A stretch of 35,871 nt of DNA from assembly GCA_902795215.1 (NCBI GenBank), contig CADBKG010000016.1:1-35871 (forward strand), given 5' to 3'. A model generated the notes under the pieces. It ran no database searches. It was given only the letters and a program-made list of their open reading frames with translations, and was not told the DNA's origin. This document shows positions 27,527 to 35,830 of this stretch, piece after piece (the first letter of the stretch is position 1; every line of letters starts with the position of its first letter). A program made the translations under genes and the position numbers. This DNA comes from an uncultured Erysipelotrichaceae bacterium (lineage in GTDB: Bacteria; Bacillota_I; Bacilli_A; RF39; UBA660).

Positions 27527-27967
27527 ATGAAATTAGAAAATTTAGAAAAAACTCCAGAATTAAAAGCTCGTAAAAGAGTTGGCCGTGGCCCAGGTAGTGG
27601 AATGGGTAAAACTTCTACTCATGGTGAAAACGGACAAAAATCAAGAAGTGGAGTATCAATTAAACCTTGGTTCCAAGGTGGTCAAAGTCCATTGTATCAA
27701 AGAATTCCTAAAAGAGGTTTTTCTAATAAAAGATTCGCTACAAGATTTGCAATTATAAACTTAAGCGATTTAGATGGATTTAAAGACGGAGAAGAAGTTA
27801 CTCTTGAAGTTTTAAAAGAAAGAGGTATTGTAAAAAAAGAGCTTAGTGGTCTTAAAGTGCTAGCAGGTGGAGAACTAAAAAATAAAGTTACTATTAAAGC
27901 TAATAGATTCTCAAGCGCTGCAGTAACTAAGATCGAAAGTAAGGGCGGAAAAGCAGAGGTGATTTAG
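27527..27967 (+). CDS. rplO: Ribosomal protein L15
   Basis: 146 aa from ATG 27527. KARKRVGRGPGSGMGKTSTHG is the classic start (split here: KRVGRGPGSG, GKTSTHG), followed by FEGGQ-like WFQGGQSPLYQRIPKRGF. GAGGAG (27514-27519) serves this ATG; the frame is open upstream inside rpsE but only this start gives the family N-terminus. L15 is a late 50S assembly protein. Confidence 0.97.
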   Translation: MKLENLEKTPELKARKRVGRGPGSGMGKTSTHGENGQKSRSGVSIKPWFQGGQSPLYQRIPKRGFSNKRFATRFAIINLSDLDGFKDGEEVTLEVLKERGIVKKELSGLKVLAGGELKNKVTIKANRFSSAAVTKIESKGGKAEVI

Positions 27968-29230
27968 ATGCTTAGACGTCTTAAAAAAACAATATCAATG
28001 ATAAATAAAGATCTTTGGAAAAGAATTGGTGTTACAGTATTTGCATTAGCAGTATTTTCACTAGGAACAAATATAGTAGTTCCTGGCGCTGTAAGCATAA
28101 CTAAAGATTTAGGGTTCCTAGAACTTTTAAACGTTATGACCGGTGGTAGTTTAAAGAACTTTTCTATATTTGCTCTTGGCGTAATGCCATACATTACAGC
28201 AAGCATCTTAACACAAATACTTCAAATGGACATCGTTCCATACTTTACAGAACTAAAAGAAGAAGGTGCTTCTGGTAGACAAAAGATCAATAAAATTAAT
28301 AGATATTTAGGTATAATATTTGCGTTATTACAAGGATATGTATTCTCTTATGCATTTTTAAGAAATATGGGATCACTTGTAGTACTAAAAAGTGCTCTTG
28401 TACTTGCAGGAGGAACAGCATTCTTATTATGGCTTGGAGATGAAATTACTAAAAAAGGTATTGGTAATGGAATAAGTTTATTCATCATGGCCGGTATCAT
28501 TCAAGGTATTCCATCAATATTTATAACAGCTTATAAAGAATTCGCTACAAGAAGTTCAAGTACAGCACTTGGATTACTTGCTCTTGCAGGATTTACACTT
28601 ATATATTTAATTATAGTAATAGGTGTTATTTACGTACAAGAAGCAGAGAGAAGAATTCCAATTCAGTATTCTAATCATACAGCATCTTCATATAGAGGAG
28701 AAAAATCTTATTTACCTGTTAAACTTAATTCAGCGAACGTAATGCCAGTAATCTTCGCTAGTGCGCTTATTGGTATGCCATCGTTTGTAGCTGAGTTCTT
28801 AGGTAAAGATAGTTTTTCTAAGTTCGTTGAAAATTATATATCTTATTATTCTGCAACTGGATTAATACTTTATGTAGTTTTAATCTATGCATTTGGATAT
28901 ATCTATACAAAGATGGCTATGAATGCTGATGAAATGGCAGAAAACTTAGATAAGTCAAATGCTTATATTCCAGGAATAGTACCTGGAGAACCTACAAGTA
29001 AGTATTTAAGAAATAGTATTAAAAACTTAACTGTAGTTGGTAGTTTATCACTTATAGTACTTGCTGTTTTACCAATCTTATTTACTAATATTTCTGGTAT
29101 GGATAGAGCGGTTACAGTTGGTGGTACAGGATTACTAATCGTTGTAGGTGTAGCACTTGAAACTTATAAACAATTAGAAAGTAGTATTGTTTCTAGAAAT
29201 TATACTACTACGAAAAGGAGAAGACGCTGA
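27968..29230 (+). CDS. secY: SecY, preprotein translocase channel
   Basis: 420 aa with ten hydrophobic segments as expected. Family signatures include GVMPYITASILTQIL, GNGISLFIMAGI, VYVQEAERRIPIQYS and LPVKLNSANVMPVIFASAL. It forms the SecYEG channel through the cytoplasmic membrane and is needed for the signal-peptide proteins elsewhere in the window. It abuts rplO directly. The TGA stop shows UGA is not read as Trp. Confidence 0.98.
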   Translation: MLRRLKKTISMINKDLWKRIGVTVFALAVFSLGTNIVVPGAVSITKDLGFLELLNVMTGGSLKNFSIFALGVMPYITASILTQILQMDIVPYFTELKEEGASGRQKINKINRYLGIIFALLQGYVFSYAFLRNMGSLVVLKSALVLAGGTAFLLWLGDEITKKGIGNGISLFIMAGIIQGIPSIFITAYKEFATRSSSTALGLLALAGFTLIYLIIVIGVIYVQEAERRIPIQYSNHTASSYRGEKSYLPVKLNSANVMPVIFASALIGMPSFVAEFLGKDSFSKFVENYISYYSATGLILYVVLIYAFGYIYTKMAMNADEMAENLDKSNAYIPGIVPGEPTSKYLRNSIKNLTVVGSLSLIVLAVLPILFTNISGMDRAVTVGGTGLLIVVGVALETYKQLESSIVSRNYTTTKRRRR

Positions 29231-29231
29231 T

Positions 29232-29864
29232 TTGAAAAATATTATATTTATCGCACCTCCCGCTGCGGGAAAAGGTACACAAAGCGATTTATTAAAAGAA
29301 AATTTAGGTTATGTACATATTTCAACTGGAGATTTGCTTAGGGAACTTGATAAAGAAAGTCCTCTAGGTAAAGAAGTAAATGCTTTAATAGAAGCTGGTA
29401 AATTTGTAAGTGATGAAATAGTTTTAGAACTTTTAAAGGAAAAATTATTAACACTTACTAAAGATGATCACTTCATTTTAGATGGATATCCAAGAAACTT
29501 AAATCAAGCTAAATCTCTTGATGGACTTCTAAAAGAAATAAACAAGAGTTTAGATTGTGTTATAGAACTTGAAGTTCCTTATGATACATGCTTGAAAAGA
29601 GCAATTGGAAGAGAGATATGTCCAAATTGTCACAAAGCATATAATACATTCTTTAAAAAACCAAAAACAGAGGGTATTTGTGATAGTTGTGGAACCGCTC
29701 TTGAACATAGAAGTGATGATACAGAAGAAACATTTAAAACAAGATTTGATACATATGTAGAAAATACTAAACCTTTAATTGATTATTACCAAGAGCAAAA
29801 TAAGCTAGTTAAGGTTGATGGTGTTAATGATACATATGAAAAAATAGTTGGAGTAGTTAAATGA
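29232..29864 (+). CDS. adk: Adenylate kinase with zinc-type lid and altered P-loop
   Basis: 210 aa from a TTG start two bases past the secY stop, with AAGGAG about 11 bases upstream; no in-frame ATG fits. It converts ATP and AMP to 2 ADP. STGDLLRE and DGYPRNLNQA bind AMP and carry the NMP-domain residues. The lid has a four-Cys zinc site (CPNC and CDSC). The P-loop reads APPAAGKGTQ where GxPGxGKGTQ is usual: the Lys and the glycine before it are kept, but two other glycines are Ala. Confidence 0.95.
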   Translation: MKNIIFIAPPAAGKGTQSDLLKENLGYVHISTGDLLRELDKESPLGKEVNALIEAGKFVSDEIVLELLKEKLLTLTKDDHFILDGYPRNLNQAKSLDGLLKEINKSLDCVIELEVPYDTCLKRAIGREICPNCHKAYNTFFKKPKTEGICDSCGTALEHRSDDTEETFKTRFDTYVENTKPLIDYYQEQNKLVKVDGVNDTYEKIVGVVK

Positions 29865-30613
29865 TAACCATCAAATCAGACGAAGAAATAAAATATATGA
29901 GAGAGGCTGGTCATTTAAATTATTTGACCAGAGAATACCTTAAAACTATTATCAAACCTGGCATGACAACTAAAGAAATAGATGATTTATGCGGTGAGTA
30001 TATTAAATCTATTGGTGGAATTCCAGGATTTAAGGGATATGGTGGATTTCCTGGAAACATTTGCATCAGTGTAAATGAAGAAGTAGTTCACGGAATCCCT
30101 TCTGATGATAGGGTTATAAAAGAGGGAGACATTGTTTCAATTGATGTCGGCGTTATGATTCACGGATTTCATTCTGACGCTGCGGAAACAGTTCCTGTAG
30201 GAAAGATTAGCAAAGAAAAAGAAAACTTACTTAAACACACTAAAGAAGCTTTATACATAGGTATAAATGAAGTTAAACCTGGTGCTAAGGTAGGTAATAT
30301 CGGAGCTAGAGTACAGGGACATGCAAAAAAACATCATTTAGGTGTTGTTAGAGAACTTTGTGGACATGGAGTCGGTCGTGATTTGCACGAAGATCCTGAT
30401 GTTCCAAACTTTGGTAAGTATGGCACTGGAGTAACCTTAGAAGAAGGAATGGTTATTGCAATAGAACCAATGCTTACACTTGGAAGTGAAAAAATTTATT
30501 GTCTATCAAATGATTGGACAATAGTTACTAGAGATAAAAAGCCAAGCGCACACTTTGAACATACAGTTCTAGTGACAAAAGATGGCTATGAAATATTAAC
30601 AGGAGAGAAATAA
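29861..30613 (+). CDS. map: Methionine aminopeptidase, type I
   Basis: 250 aa. Removes the initiator Met from nascent proteins. Metal ligands are visible in order: [16 protein letters not shown] (two Asp), [12 protein letters not shown] (His), AIEPML (Glu) and the last Glu in FEHTVLV. The substrate His is in VVHGIPSDD. It overlaps adk by four bases (ATGA), implying coupling, and GGAG lies upstream. The secY-adk-map order is standard for Firmicutes. Confidence 0.98.
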   Translation: MITIKSDEEIKYMREAGHLNYLTREYLKTIIKPGMTTKEIDDLCGEYIKSIGGIPGFKGYGGFPGNICISVNEEVVHGIPSDDRVIKEGDIVSIDVGVMIHGFHSDAAETVPVGKISKEKENLLKHTKEALYIGINEVKPGAKVGNIGARVQGHAKKHHLGVVRELCGHGVGRDLHEDPDVPNFGKYGTGVTLEEGMVIAIEPMLTLGSEKIYCLSNDWTIVTRDKKPSAHFEHTVLVTKDGYEILTGEK

Positions 30614-30614
30614 T

Positions 30615-30949
<335 letters not shown>

Positions 30950-30960
30950 GAGAGTAAAAT

Positions 30961-31326
30961 ATGGCACGTATTAAAAATGTTGAGTTACCTAATAATAAAC
31001 AAGCATTTATTGGCTTAACTCATATTTATGGTATAGGACAAGCAACTGCTAAAAAGATTTGTAAAGCAGCTAAAGTAGATCAAACAAAAAAAATAGGTGA
31101 ACTAACTAATGAAGAAATCGCAGCATTAAGAAGTGAAATTGATAAACATACTGTAGAAGGTGATTTACGTAGAGAAGTTCAAATGAACATCAAAAACAAA
31201 ATGGAAATCAACTGCTATCAAGGTGTTAGACATAAAAAAGGTTTACCTGTTAGAGGTCAAAGAACTAATAGAAATGCTCATACTCGTAAAGGTAGGGGTA
31301 AAGTAGTTGCTAACAAGAAGAAATAA
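30961..31326 (+). CDS. rpsM: Ribosomal protein S13
   Basis: 121 aa. ARIKNVELPNNKQAFIGLT, YGIGQATAKKIC (helix-hairpin-like) and GVRHKKGLPVRGQRTNRNAHTRKG with a basic tail are diagnostic. It bridges the subunits and touches P-site tRNA. AGGAG precedes it. Confidence 0.98.
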   Translation: MARIKNVELPNNKQAFIGLTHIYGIGQATAKKICKAAKVDQTKKIGELTNEEIAALRSEIDKHTVEGDLRREVQMNIKNKMEINCYQGVRHKKGLPVRGQRTNRNAHTRKGRGKVVANKKK

Positions 31327-31340
31327 TATAGGAGGATATA

Positions 31341-31724
31341 ATGGCTTATAATAGAAGAAAAAGAAAAACTAAAAAGACTGTTGTAGAAGGTCAAGCACAT
31401 ATTCATTCAACATATAATAACACTATTGTTACTTTAACTGATAACGATGGTAATGTTGTAAGCTGGGCTTCTGCTGGTACAGTTGGATATAAAGGATCAA
31501 AGAAAAAGACTCCATATGCTGCTGGAATGAGCGCAGAAGCTGCTGGTAAAGCTGCAGTAGATGCAGGAATGAAAAAAGTAGAAGTTTTTGTTAAAGGACT
31601 TGGAAGCGGAAGAGAAAACGCTATAAGAAGTTTACAAACAGCAGGTTTAGAGATTACAGCTATTAATGATGAAACACCAATACCACATAATGGATGTAGA
31701 CCACCAAAACGTCCAAGAAAATAG
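31341..31724 (+). CDS. rpsK: Ribosomal protein S11
   Basis: 127 aa. [31 protein letters not shown] and [14 protein letters not shown] are the family motifs. It lines the 30S platform near the mRNA exit. AGGAGG lies ahead of the ATG. Confidence 0.98.
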   Translation: MAYNRRKRKTKKTVVEGQAHIHSTYNNTIVTLTDNDGNVVSWASAGTVGYKGSKKKTPYAAGMSAEAAGKAAVDAGMKKVEVFVKGLGSGRENAIRSLQTAGLEITAINDETPIPHNGCRPPKRPRK

Positions 31725-31738
31725 TAAAGGAGCTATCG

Positions 31739-32692
31739 ATGATTAAATTAGATTTTGAAAAACCTGAATATAAAATAAAAGAATATAATGAAAATAATTT
31801 TTATGGAAAATTTGAACTAGAACCACTTGAAAGAGGTTTTGGAACAACACTTGGAAATGCACTTAGACGTGTAATGCTATCAAGTCTTCCAGGATCTGCA
31901 ATTACATCTGTAAAAATAGAAGGTGTTATGCATGAATTCCAAAAGATTGATGGAATTGTTGAAGATGTTACAGGAATAGTTTTAAACCTTAAAAGTGTAG
32001 TTATCAAAAATTATACTAATGAAGAAAAAGTTGTTCATTTAGTAGCTAAAGAAGAAGGTCCAGTTTATGCTGGAGATATCGAAGTAGATCAAGACCTTGA
32101 AATTGTTAATAAAGATTTAGTAATTGCTAATATTGTAAAAGGTGGATCTCTTGATATGACTATGACTATAGGTTGTGGTAGAGGTTATGTAGATGCAGCT
32201 CAAAACAAAACAATACTTGGAAGTGCTCTTGAACCGGGACAAATTCCTATAGATAGTTTATATTCACCAATTGAAAGAGTATATTTTGAAACTGAGCCAG
32301 CTCGTGTTGGTCAAAATGATAACTATGATAAATTATCTATGCATATTTATACAAATGGTTCAATGAGTCCAGAAGAAGCTATGGCGCTATCTGCAAAAAT
32401 TCTTGTAGAACATTTAAATATTATTAAAGATTTAAATAATATTAGTGATGACTCTGGTGTTATGGCAGAAAAGAAAGAAGACATTATTACTAAGACTTTA
32501 GAAACTCCTATTGAAGAAATTGAATTCTCAGTTAGAACATTCAACTGCTTAAAAAGAGCGAATATCAATACTGTTCAAGATCTTATCGATAAGAGAGAAG
32601 CTGAAGTTACTAAGATTAGAAACTTAGGTAAAAAGTCTCTAAAAGAAGTAATAGATAAAGTTAATGAAATGGGACTAAAGTTCCACGAGTAG
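31739..32692 (+). CDS. rpoA: RNA polymerase alpha subunit
   Basis: 317 aa, full length. The N-terminal dimerisation domain has LEPLERGFGTTLGNALRRVMLSSLPG and PIDSLYSPIERVYF. The C-terminal domain (about 250-317; FNCLKRANINTVQDL, IRNLGKKSLKEV) contacts UP elements and activators. Its place after rpsK and before rplQ is conserved. AAAGGAG precedes the ATG. Confidence 0.98.
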   Translation: MIKLDFEKPEYKIKEYNENNFYGKFELEPLERGFGTTLGNALRRVMLSSLPGSAITSVKIEGVMHEFQKIDGIVEDVTGIVLNLKSVVIKNYTNEEKVVHLVAKEEGPVYAGDIEVDQDLEIVNKDLVIANIVKGGSLDMTMTIGCGRGYVDAAQNKTILGSALEPGQIPIDSLYSPIERVYFETEPARVGQNDNYDKLSMHIYTNGSMSPEEAMALSAKILVEHLNIIKDLNNISDDSGVMAEKKEDIITKTLETPIEEIEFSVRTFNCLKRANINTVQDLIDKREAEVTKIRNLGKKSLKEVIDKVNEMGLKFHE

Positions 32693-32706
32693 AAAGGTGA
32701 GGAGTA

Positions 32707-33045
32707 ATGAGAAAATTAAATAGAGAAACTCACATCAGAAGAAGCATATTAGCAGGTCTAACTAAAACAGTTATTACTGAAGGATATGTAGTAACAACAG
32801 AAGCTAGAGCAAAAGAAGTTAGACGTACGGTAGAAAAACTAATTACATACGGAAAAAGAGGAACTTTAGTTTCTAGAAGAAAAGCCCTTGCTTTTGTGCA
32901 TAATGATGCTAGAGTAGTAGATATCGTATTTAGCGATTTAGCTAAAAAGTATGAAGCTAGAAATGGTGGATATACTAGAATATTAAAATTAAAAGAAAGA
33001 AAAGGCGACGATGCTTTAATGGTTCGTCTTGAACTTGTTGACTAA
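32707..33045 (+). CDS. rplQ: Ribosomal protein L17
   Basis: 112 aa. [37 protein letters not shown] and the end [24 protein letters not shown] are typical. Last gene of the superoperon, ending in a terminator that starts at its stop codon. AAAGGTGAGGAG provides the SD. Confidence 0.98.
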   Translation: MRKLNRETHIRRSILAGLTKTVITEGYVVTTEARAKEVRRTVEKLITYGKRGTLVSRRKALAFVHNDARVVDIVFSDLAKKYEARNGGYTRILKLKERKGDDALMVRLELVD

Positions 33046-33068
33046 AAGCTATTTTAATAGCTTTTTTT
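33044..33068 (+). terminator. Terminator of the ribosomal superoperon
   Basis: AAAAGCTA (33044-33051), loop TTTTAA and TAGCTTTT (33058-33065) with a T run. The rplQ stop overlaps its 5' base. Confidence 0.85.
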
Positions 33069-33077
33069 CTTTTGATA

Positions 33078-33106
33078 TGATATACTTCAATCATAGTAGG
33101 ATGGTG
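33078..33106 (+). promoter_or_regulatory. Extended -10 promoter and SD of the serpin gene
   Basis: TGATATACT (33078-33086) is an extended -10; GGATGGTG (33099-33106) is the ribosome site. Confidence 0.6.
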
Positions 33107-33109
33107 TTT

Positions 33110-34372
33110 ATGAGAAGAAAAGAAAAAATATTGATATTTAGCGCAGTAGTTTTAATAATTGTAGGAGTGTGTACGGGTCTTTATTACACTTATAAAAATA
33201 AGAACATAAAACCTTCACAAGAAGAATCCCAAGGCCAAAGTGTTGAAACAAATTTTGATTATGACATGTTAAAAGTGACAAATAATCTTTATAAAAACAA
33301 AAATTACTTAATTAGTCCGTATTCTATGAAACTAGCATTATCAATGGTAAGAGATGGTGCAAGTGGAGAAACTAAAAATCAAATAAAAAATATGATTGGA
33401 ACCGGTAATATTAAGTTATTAAATAGTAATAAGAGAATATCAACTGCAAATGGATTATTTGTAAAAAATAAATATCAAAAAGATATCTTAGATTCATATT
33501 ATAAAGCAATAAAGAACAATTATAATGGAGAAATACTATATGGGGATTTTACTACTCCAAATGATATAAACGATTGGATTTATGAAAAAACATATGAGAT
33601 GATTAAAAATCCTATTAAAGAAATAGATCCTGACTTTATTTTAGGAATAGTAAATGCAATTGCGATTGATGTCGAGTGGGAAAGTCTGTTTGAATGTAAT
33701 ATGACTTACAGTGAACCTTTCACAAAATATAATAATGACACAATCGATGTAGAAATGATGCATAATACATATCAAAATGGTATAAAATACTTTAAAACTA
33801 GCGAAGAACAGGGAATTATATTGCCATATAAAACATATAATAGCGATGGAGAAGTAAGTGAAGAAGGAATTTCTCTTGAATTTGTTGGAATATTACCTAA
33901 TAATGAGTTAGATAGTTATATCAATAGTTTTAACAAAACAACTTTATCCAAAATTGACAATAATGCAAAAGAACCTAACAAAAAGCAAGAAATTATACTT
34001 AGTTTACCAAGATTTGAATATGATTTTGAATATGCTACTTTTAAAAAAAGTTTAATAGATTTAGGGATGAAAGATGCTTTTGTGCCAGAAGTAGCAGATT
34101 TTTCAAATATTATAAATAAAGAAAGCATTTATATTAGTGATGCTATACATGATACTTATATAAAATTGGGTGAAACAGGCACCAAAGCTGCAGCAGTAAC
34201 AGCATTTATGTTTGAAACAAATGCTATTGAAGAAGAAAAAAAGAGTATATCCATAAAATTTGATAAACCATTTATGTATTTAATAAGAGAAAAGGATTCA
34301 AATAATATACTGTTTATAGGAACTGTCTACGAACCTAATATTTGGAAAGGTAGTACTTGCGAAGAAGAATAA
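33110..34372 (+). CDS. Membrane-anchored serpin (serine/cysteine protease inhibitor)
   Basis: 420 aa from ATG 33110. A helix at about 6-27 anchors it; the Cys at the end (VGVC) is not a good lipobox. The serpin body follows: LISPYSMKLALSMVRDGASGET, ANGLFV, VNAIAIDVEW, and near the C-terminus IYISDAIHDTYIKLGETGTKAAAVTAF, the strand-and-hinge signature, then FDKPFMYLIREKDSNNILFIG. The hinge ETGTKAAAVT is of the inhibitory type. Counting 17 residues from the hinge Glu puts P1 at Asn in FETNAIE, by inference. In gut bacteria serpins are thought to block host or microbial proteases at the cell surface. Confidence 0.93.
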   Translation: MRRKEKILIFSAVVLIIVGVCTGLYYTYKNKNIKPSQEESQGQSVETNFDYDMLKVTNNLYKNKNYLISPYSMKLALSMVRDGASGETKNQIKNMIGTGNIKLLNSNKRISTANGLFVKNKYQKDILDSYYKAIKNNYNGEILYGDFTTPNDINDWIYEKTYEMIKNPIKEIDPDFILGIVNAIAIDVEWESLFECNMTYSEPFTKYNNDTIDVEMMHNTYQNGIKYFKTSEEQGIILPYKTYNSDGEVSEEGISLEFVGILPNNELDSYINSFNKTTLSKIDNNAKEPNKKQEIILSLPRFEYDFEYATFKKSLIDLGMKDAFVPEVADFSNIINKESIYISDAIHDTYIKLGETGTKAAAVTAFMFETNAIEEEKKSISIKFDKPFMYLIREKDSNNILFIGTVYEPNIWKGSTCEEE

Positions 34373-34374
34373 GT

Positions 34375-34400
34375 TATAATATAATTAATTATAGAAGGAG
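34375..34400 (+). promoter_or_regulatory. -10 box and SD of the following gene
   Basis: TATAAT (34375-34380) begins three bases after the serpin stop and GAAGGAG (34394-34400) lies seven bases before ATG 34408. No clear -35, and no terminator separates the two genes, so they may also be co-transcribed. Confidence 0.5.
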
Positions 34401-34407
34401 TATAGAA

Positions 34408-35046
34408 ATGGAAGAAAAAAAGAATAATAGTAAGGGCGTTTTAATTGTTTTGGTATTAATCATAATTGCAATGGCAGGATATATTGCATACAAAGGTTTT
34501 GTTTCTAATCCAGTAGAAATAAATGCACCTGAAAGCGAAGAATCTATAGAAAGCAAAGCAGTAGAAGAAGAAACTGTTACAAGCATGGCTGGAGTTTATA
34601 AAAACGAACAAAGAGTAAAATATAGAGATGGCGAAGAAGTAATGTTTCATATGGCATTAAATCTAGGTAAAAATAACATGTATTATTTTACTAATGTACT
34701 TACATCTGTCCCTGAAGCAACTAGCGGTGGACAAATAGGATCTCAAAGATATTTAGGTTCTTATAGAATCGAAGGAGATAAACTATATTTATATCAACTT
34801 TTTGAACTAGGAAATGATATGGGTGGAGATTATAAACCAATGACGAGAGTACTTGATATTGTTGATTCTAAAACTATAAAAATTGATAAAGATATGACAA
34901 TGTCTAGTGAAATTTCTGGAGATTACTCTTTAAATATACCTAAAACATCTGACAATACAGATGAAGCTGAAAAAGCCATTAGTGAAACAACTAAAGAAAT
35001 AATTGATTATTTTAAACAATCCGTACCTAGTAACTTTGGATATTAA
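34408..35046 (+). CDS. Unknown membrane-anchored extracytoplasmic protein
   Basis: 212 aa from ATG 34408; the upstream in-frame ATG at 34357 lies inside the serpin gene and has no SD. A lysine/asparagine start is followed by one helix (about 11-30, GVLIVLVLIIIAMAGYIAY), an acidic linker and a beta-rich region of about 110 residues from SMAGVYKNEQRVKYRDGEEV to SGDYSLNIP. The opening (AGVYKNE) and alternating strands recall small lipocalin-like or copper-resistance-like barrels, without a firm match. A short helical tail follows. Next to the serpin, so perhaps part of the same surface unit. Function unknown. Confidence 0.75.
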   Translation: MEEKKNNSKGVLIVLVLIIIAMAGYIAYKGFVSNPVEINAPESEESIESKAVEEETVTSMAGVYKNEQRVKYRDGEEVMFHMALNLGKNNMYYFTNVLTSVPEATSGGQIGSQRYLGSYRIEGDKLYLYQLFELGNDMGGDYKPMTRVLDIVDSKTIKIDKDMTMSSEISGDYSLNIPKTSDNTDEAEKAISETTKEIIDYFKQSVPSNFGY

Positions 35047-35069
35047 AAGCACTAAAAAAGTGCTTTTTT
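35045..35069 (+). terminator. Rho-independent terminator
   Basis: AAAAGCACT (35045-35053), loop AAAAA, AGTGCTTTT (35059-35067) and more T. The stop codon of the preceding gene leads into the 5' arm. Confidence 0.85.
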
Positions 35070-35080
35070 GGGTGTCATTT

Positions 35081-35109
35081 TTGACAAGAAGCGTATTTTA
35101 TGTTAAAAT
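35081..35109 (+). promoter_or_regulatory. Strong promoter of the Apf-like gene
   Basis: TTGACA (35081-35086), 17 bases, TAAAAT (35104-35109) with TGT before it, so both a consensus -35 and an extended -10. The -10 lies only about 28 bases from the start codon. Confidence 0.8.
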
Positions 35110-35137
35110 ATGAAAGCAAGTAAGGGAATTATTGCTT

Positions 35138-35743
35138 ATGAAAGAAAAAATAAAAGAAAATATTAATAAAATATACAAGATAGCATGTTTAATAGTGCTA
35201 GTTGGAGTTGTATTTACTTTTAGAACTCAAAACCTTAATATGTCAAAAGAAATTGTTAAAAGTAATTCTAATCCAACTAAAAATTTAAATATTCAAGTTA
35301 TGAATAGAGTAGTTGATAGCTTTAAAGCTGAAGAAGCTGCTGCGATTCAAAAACAAGCTGAAGAAGAAAAAGCTAAACAAGAGGCTGAAGCTGCAGAGGC
35401 AGCTAAAGCAGCTGCAGCGCTAGCACCGGTAGTACCAGTTTCAGATTTACAAGCATATGCACATGATTTAGTTATTAATACATATGGTTGGACAGAAGCT
35501 GATTTCTCTGGTCTTGTAAACTTATGGAATAGAGAATCAGGATGGAGAGTTAATGCTGGTAATTCTAGTTCTGGCGCTTATGGTATACCACAAGCACTTC
35601 CTGGAAGTAAAATGTCTAGCGAAGGTGCAGACTGGGCTACAAATGGCCAAACACAAATTCGTTGGGGACTTAAATATATTGCAGGAAAATATGGTTCTCC
35701 AGGAAATGCATGGGCATTCTTCTGTAGTCATAATTGGTATTAA
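35138..35743 (+). CDS. Apf/transglycosylase-like cell-wall protein
   Basis: 201 aa. A signal or anchor helix (about 13-31), then a coiled, Ala/Glu/Lys-rich linker (about 68-98), then a C-terminal lysozyme-fold domain: LVNLWNRESGWRVNAGNSSSG carries the catalytic-type Glu, and GAYGIPQALPGSKM, WATNGQTQIRWGLKYI and NAWAFF...NWY follow. This pattern is that of aggregation-promoting factor and related lytic transglycosylase-like domains of Lactobacillales. It probably cuts or binds peptidoglycan outside the cell. AAGGGA lies ten bases from ATG 35138 and four from a TTG at 35132, so the start is uncertain by two codons. Confidence 0.88.
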   Translation: MKEKIKENINKIYKIACLIVLVGVVFTFRTQNLNMSKEIVKSNSNPTKNLNIQVMNRVVDSFKAEEAAAIQKQAEEEKAKQEAEAAEAAKAAAALAPVVPVSDLQAYAHDLVINTYGWTEADFSGLVNLWNRESGWRVNAGNSSSGAYGIPQALPGSKMSSEGADWATNGQTQIRWGLKYIAGKYGSPGNAWAFFCSHNWY

Positions 35744-35771
35744 AAAATAGGAGTTAATTCCTATTTTTTTT
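35742..35771 (+). terminator. Rho-independent terminator
   Basis: AAAAAATAGGA (35742-35752), loop GTTAAT, TCCTATTTTTT (35759-35769) with further T. It overlaps the preceding stop codon. Confidence 0.85.
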
Positions 35772-35798
35772 TTAATGCTTTTATTAACTAAACAAATA

Positions 35799-35825
35799 TG
35801 TTATAATTGAAATGAAAATATGGTG
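35799..35825 (+). promoter_or_regulatory. Promoter and SD of a second phase-variable gene
   Basis: TGTTATAAT (35799-35807) is an extended -10 and GGTG (35822-35825) the SD. Layout and much of the sequence between match 9644-9670. Confidence 0.65.
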
Positions 35826-35830
35826 ATAGC

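Noticed and set aside
27968-29864. UGA read as Trp (mycoplasma code)
   Set aside because: secY and adk end at TGA at the expected lengths, and Trp codons throughout are TGG.
33110-33190. Lipoprotein signal on the serpin
   Set aside because: The sequence before the Cys is VGV; the -1 residue should be Gly, Ala or Ser, so a transmembrane anchor is more likely.
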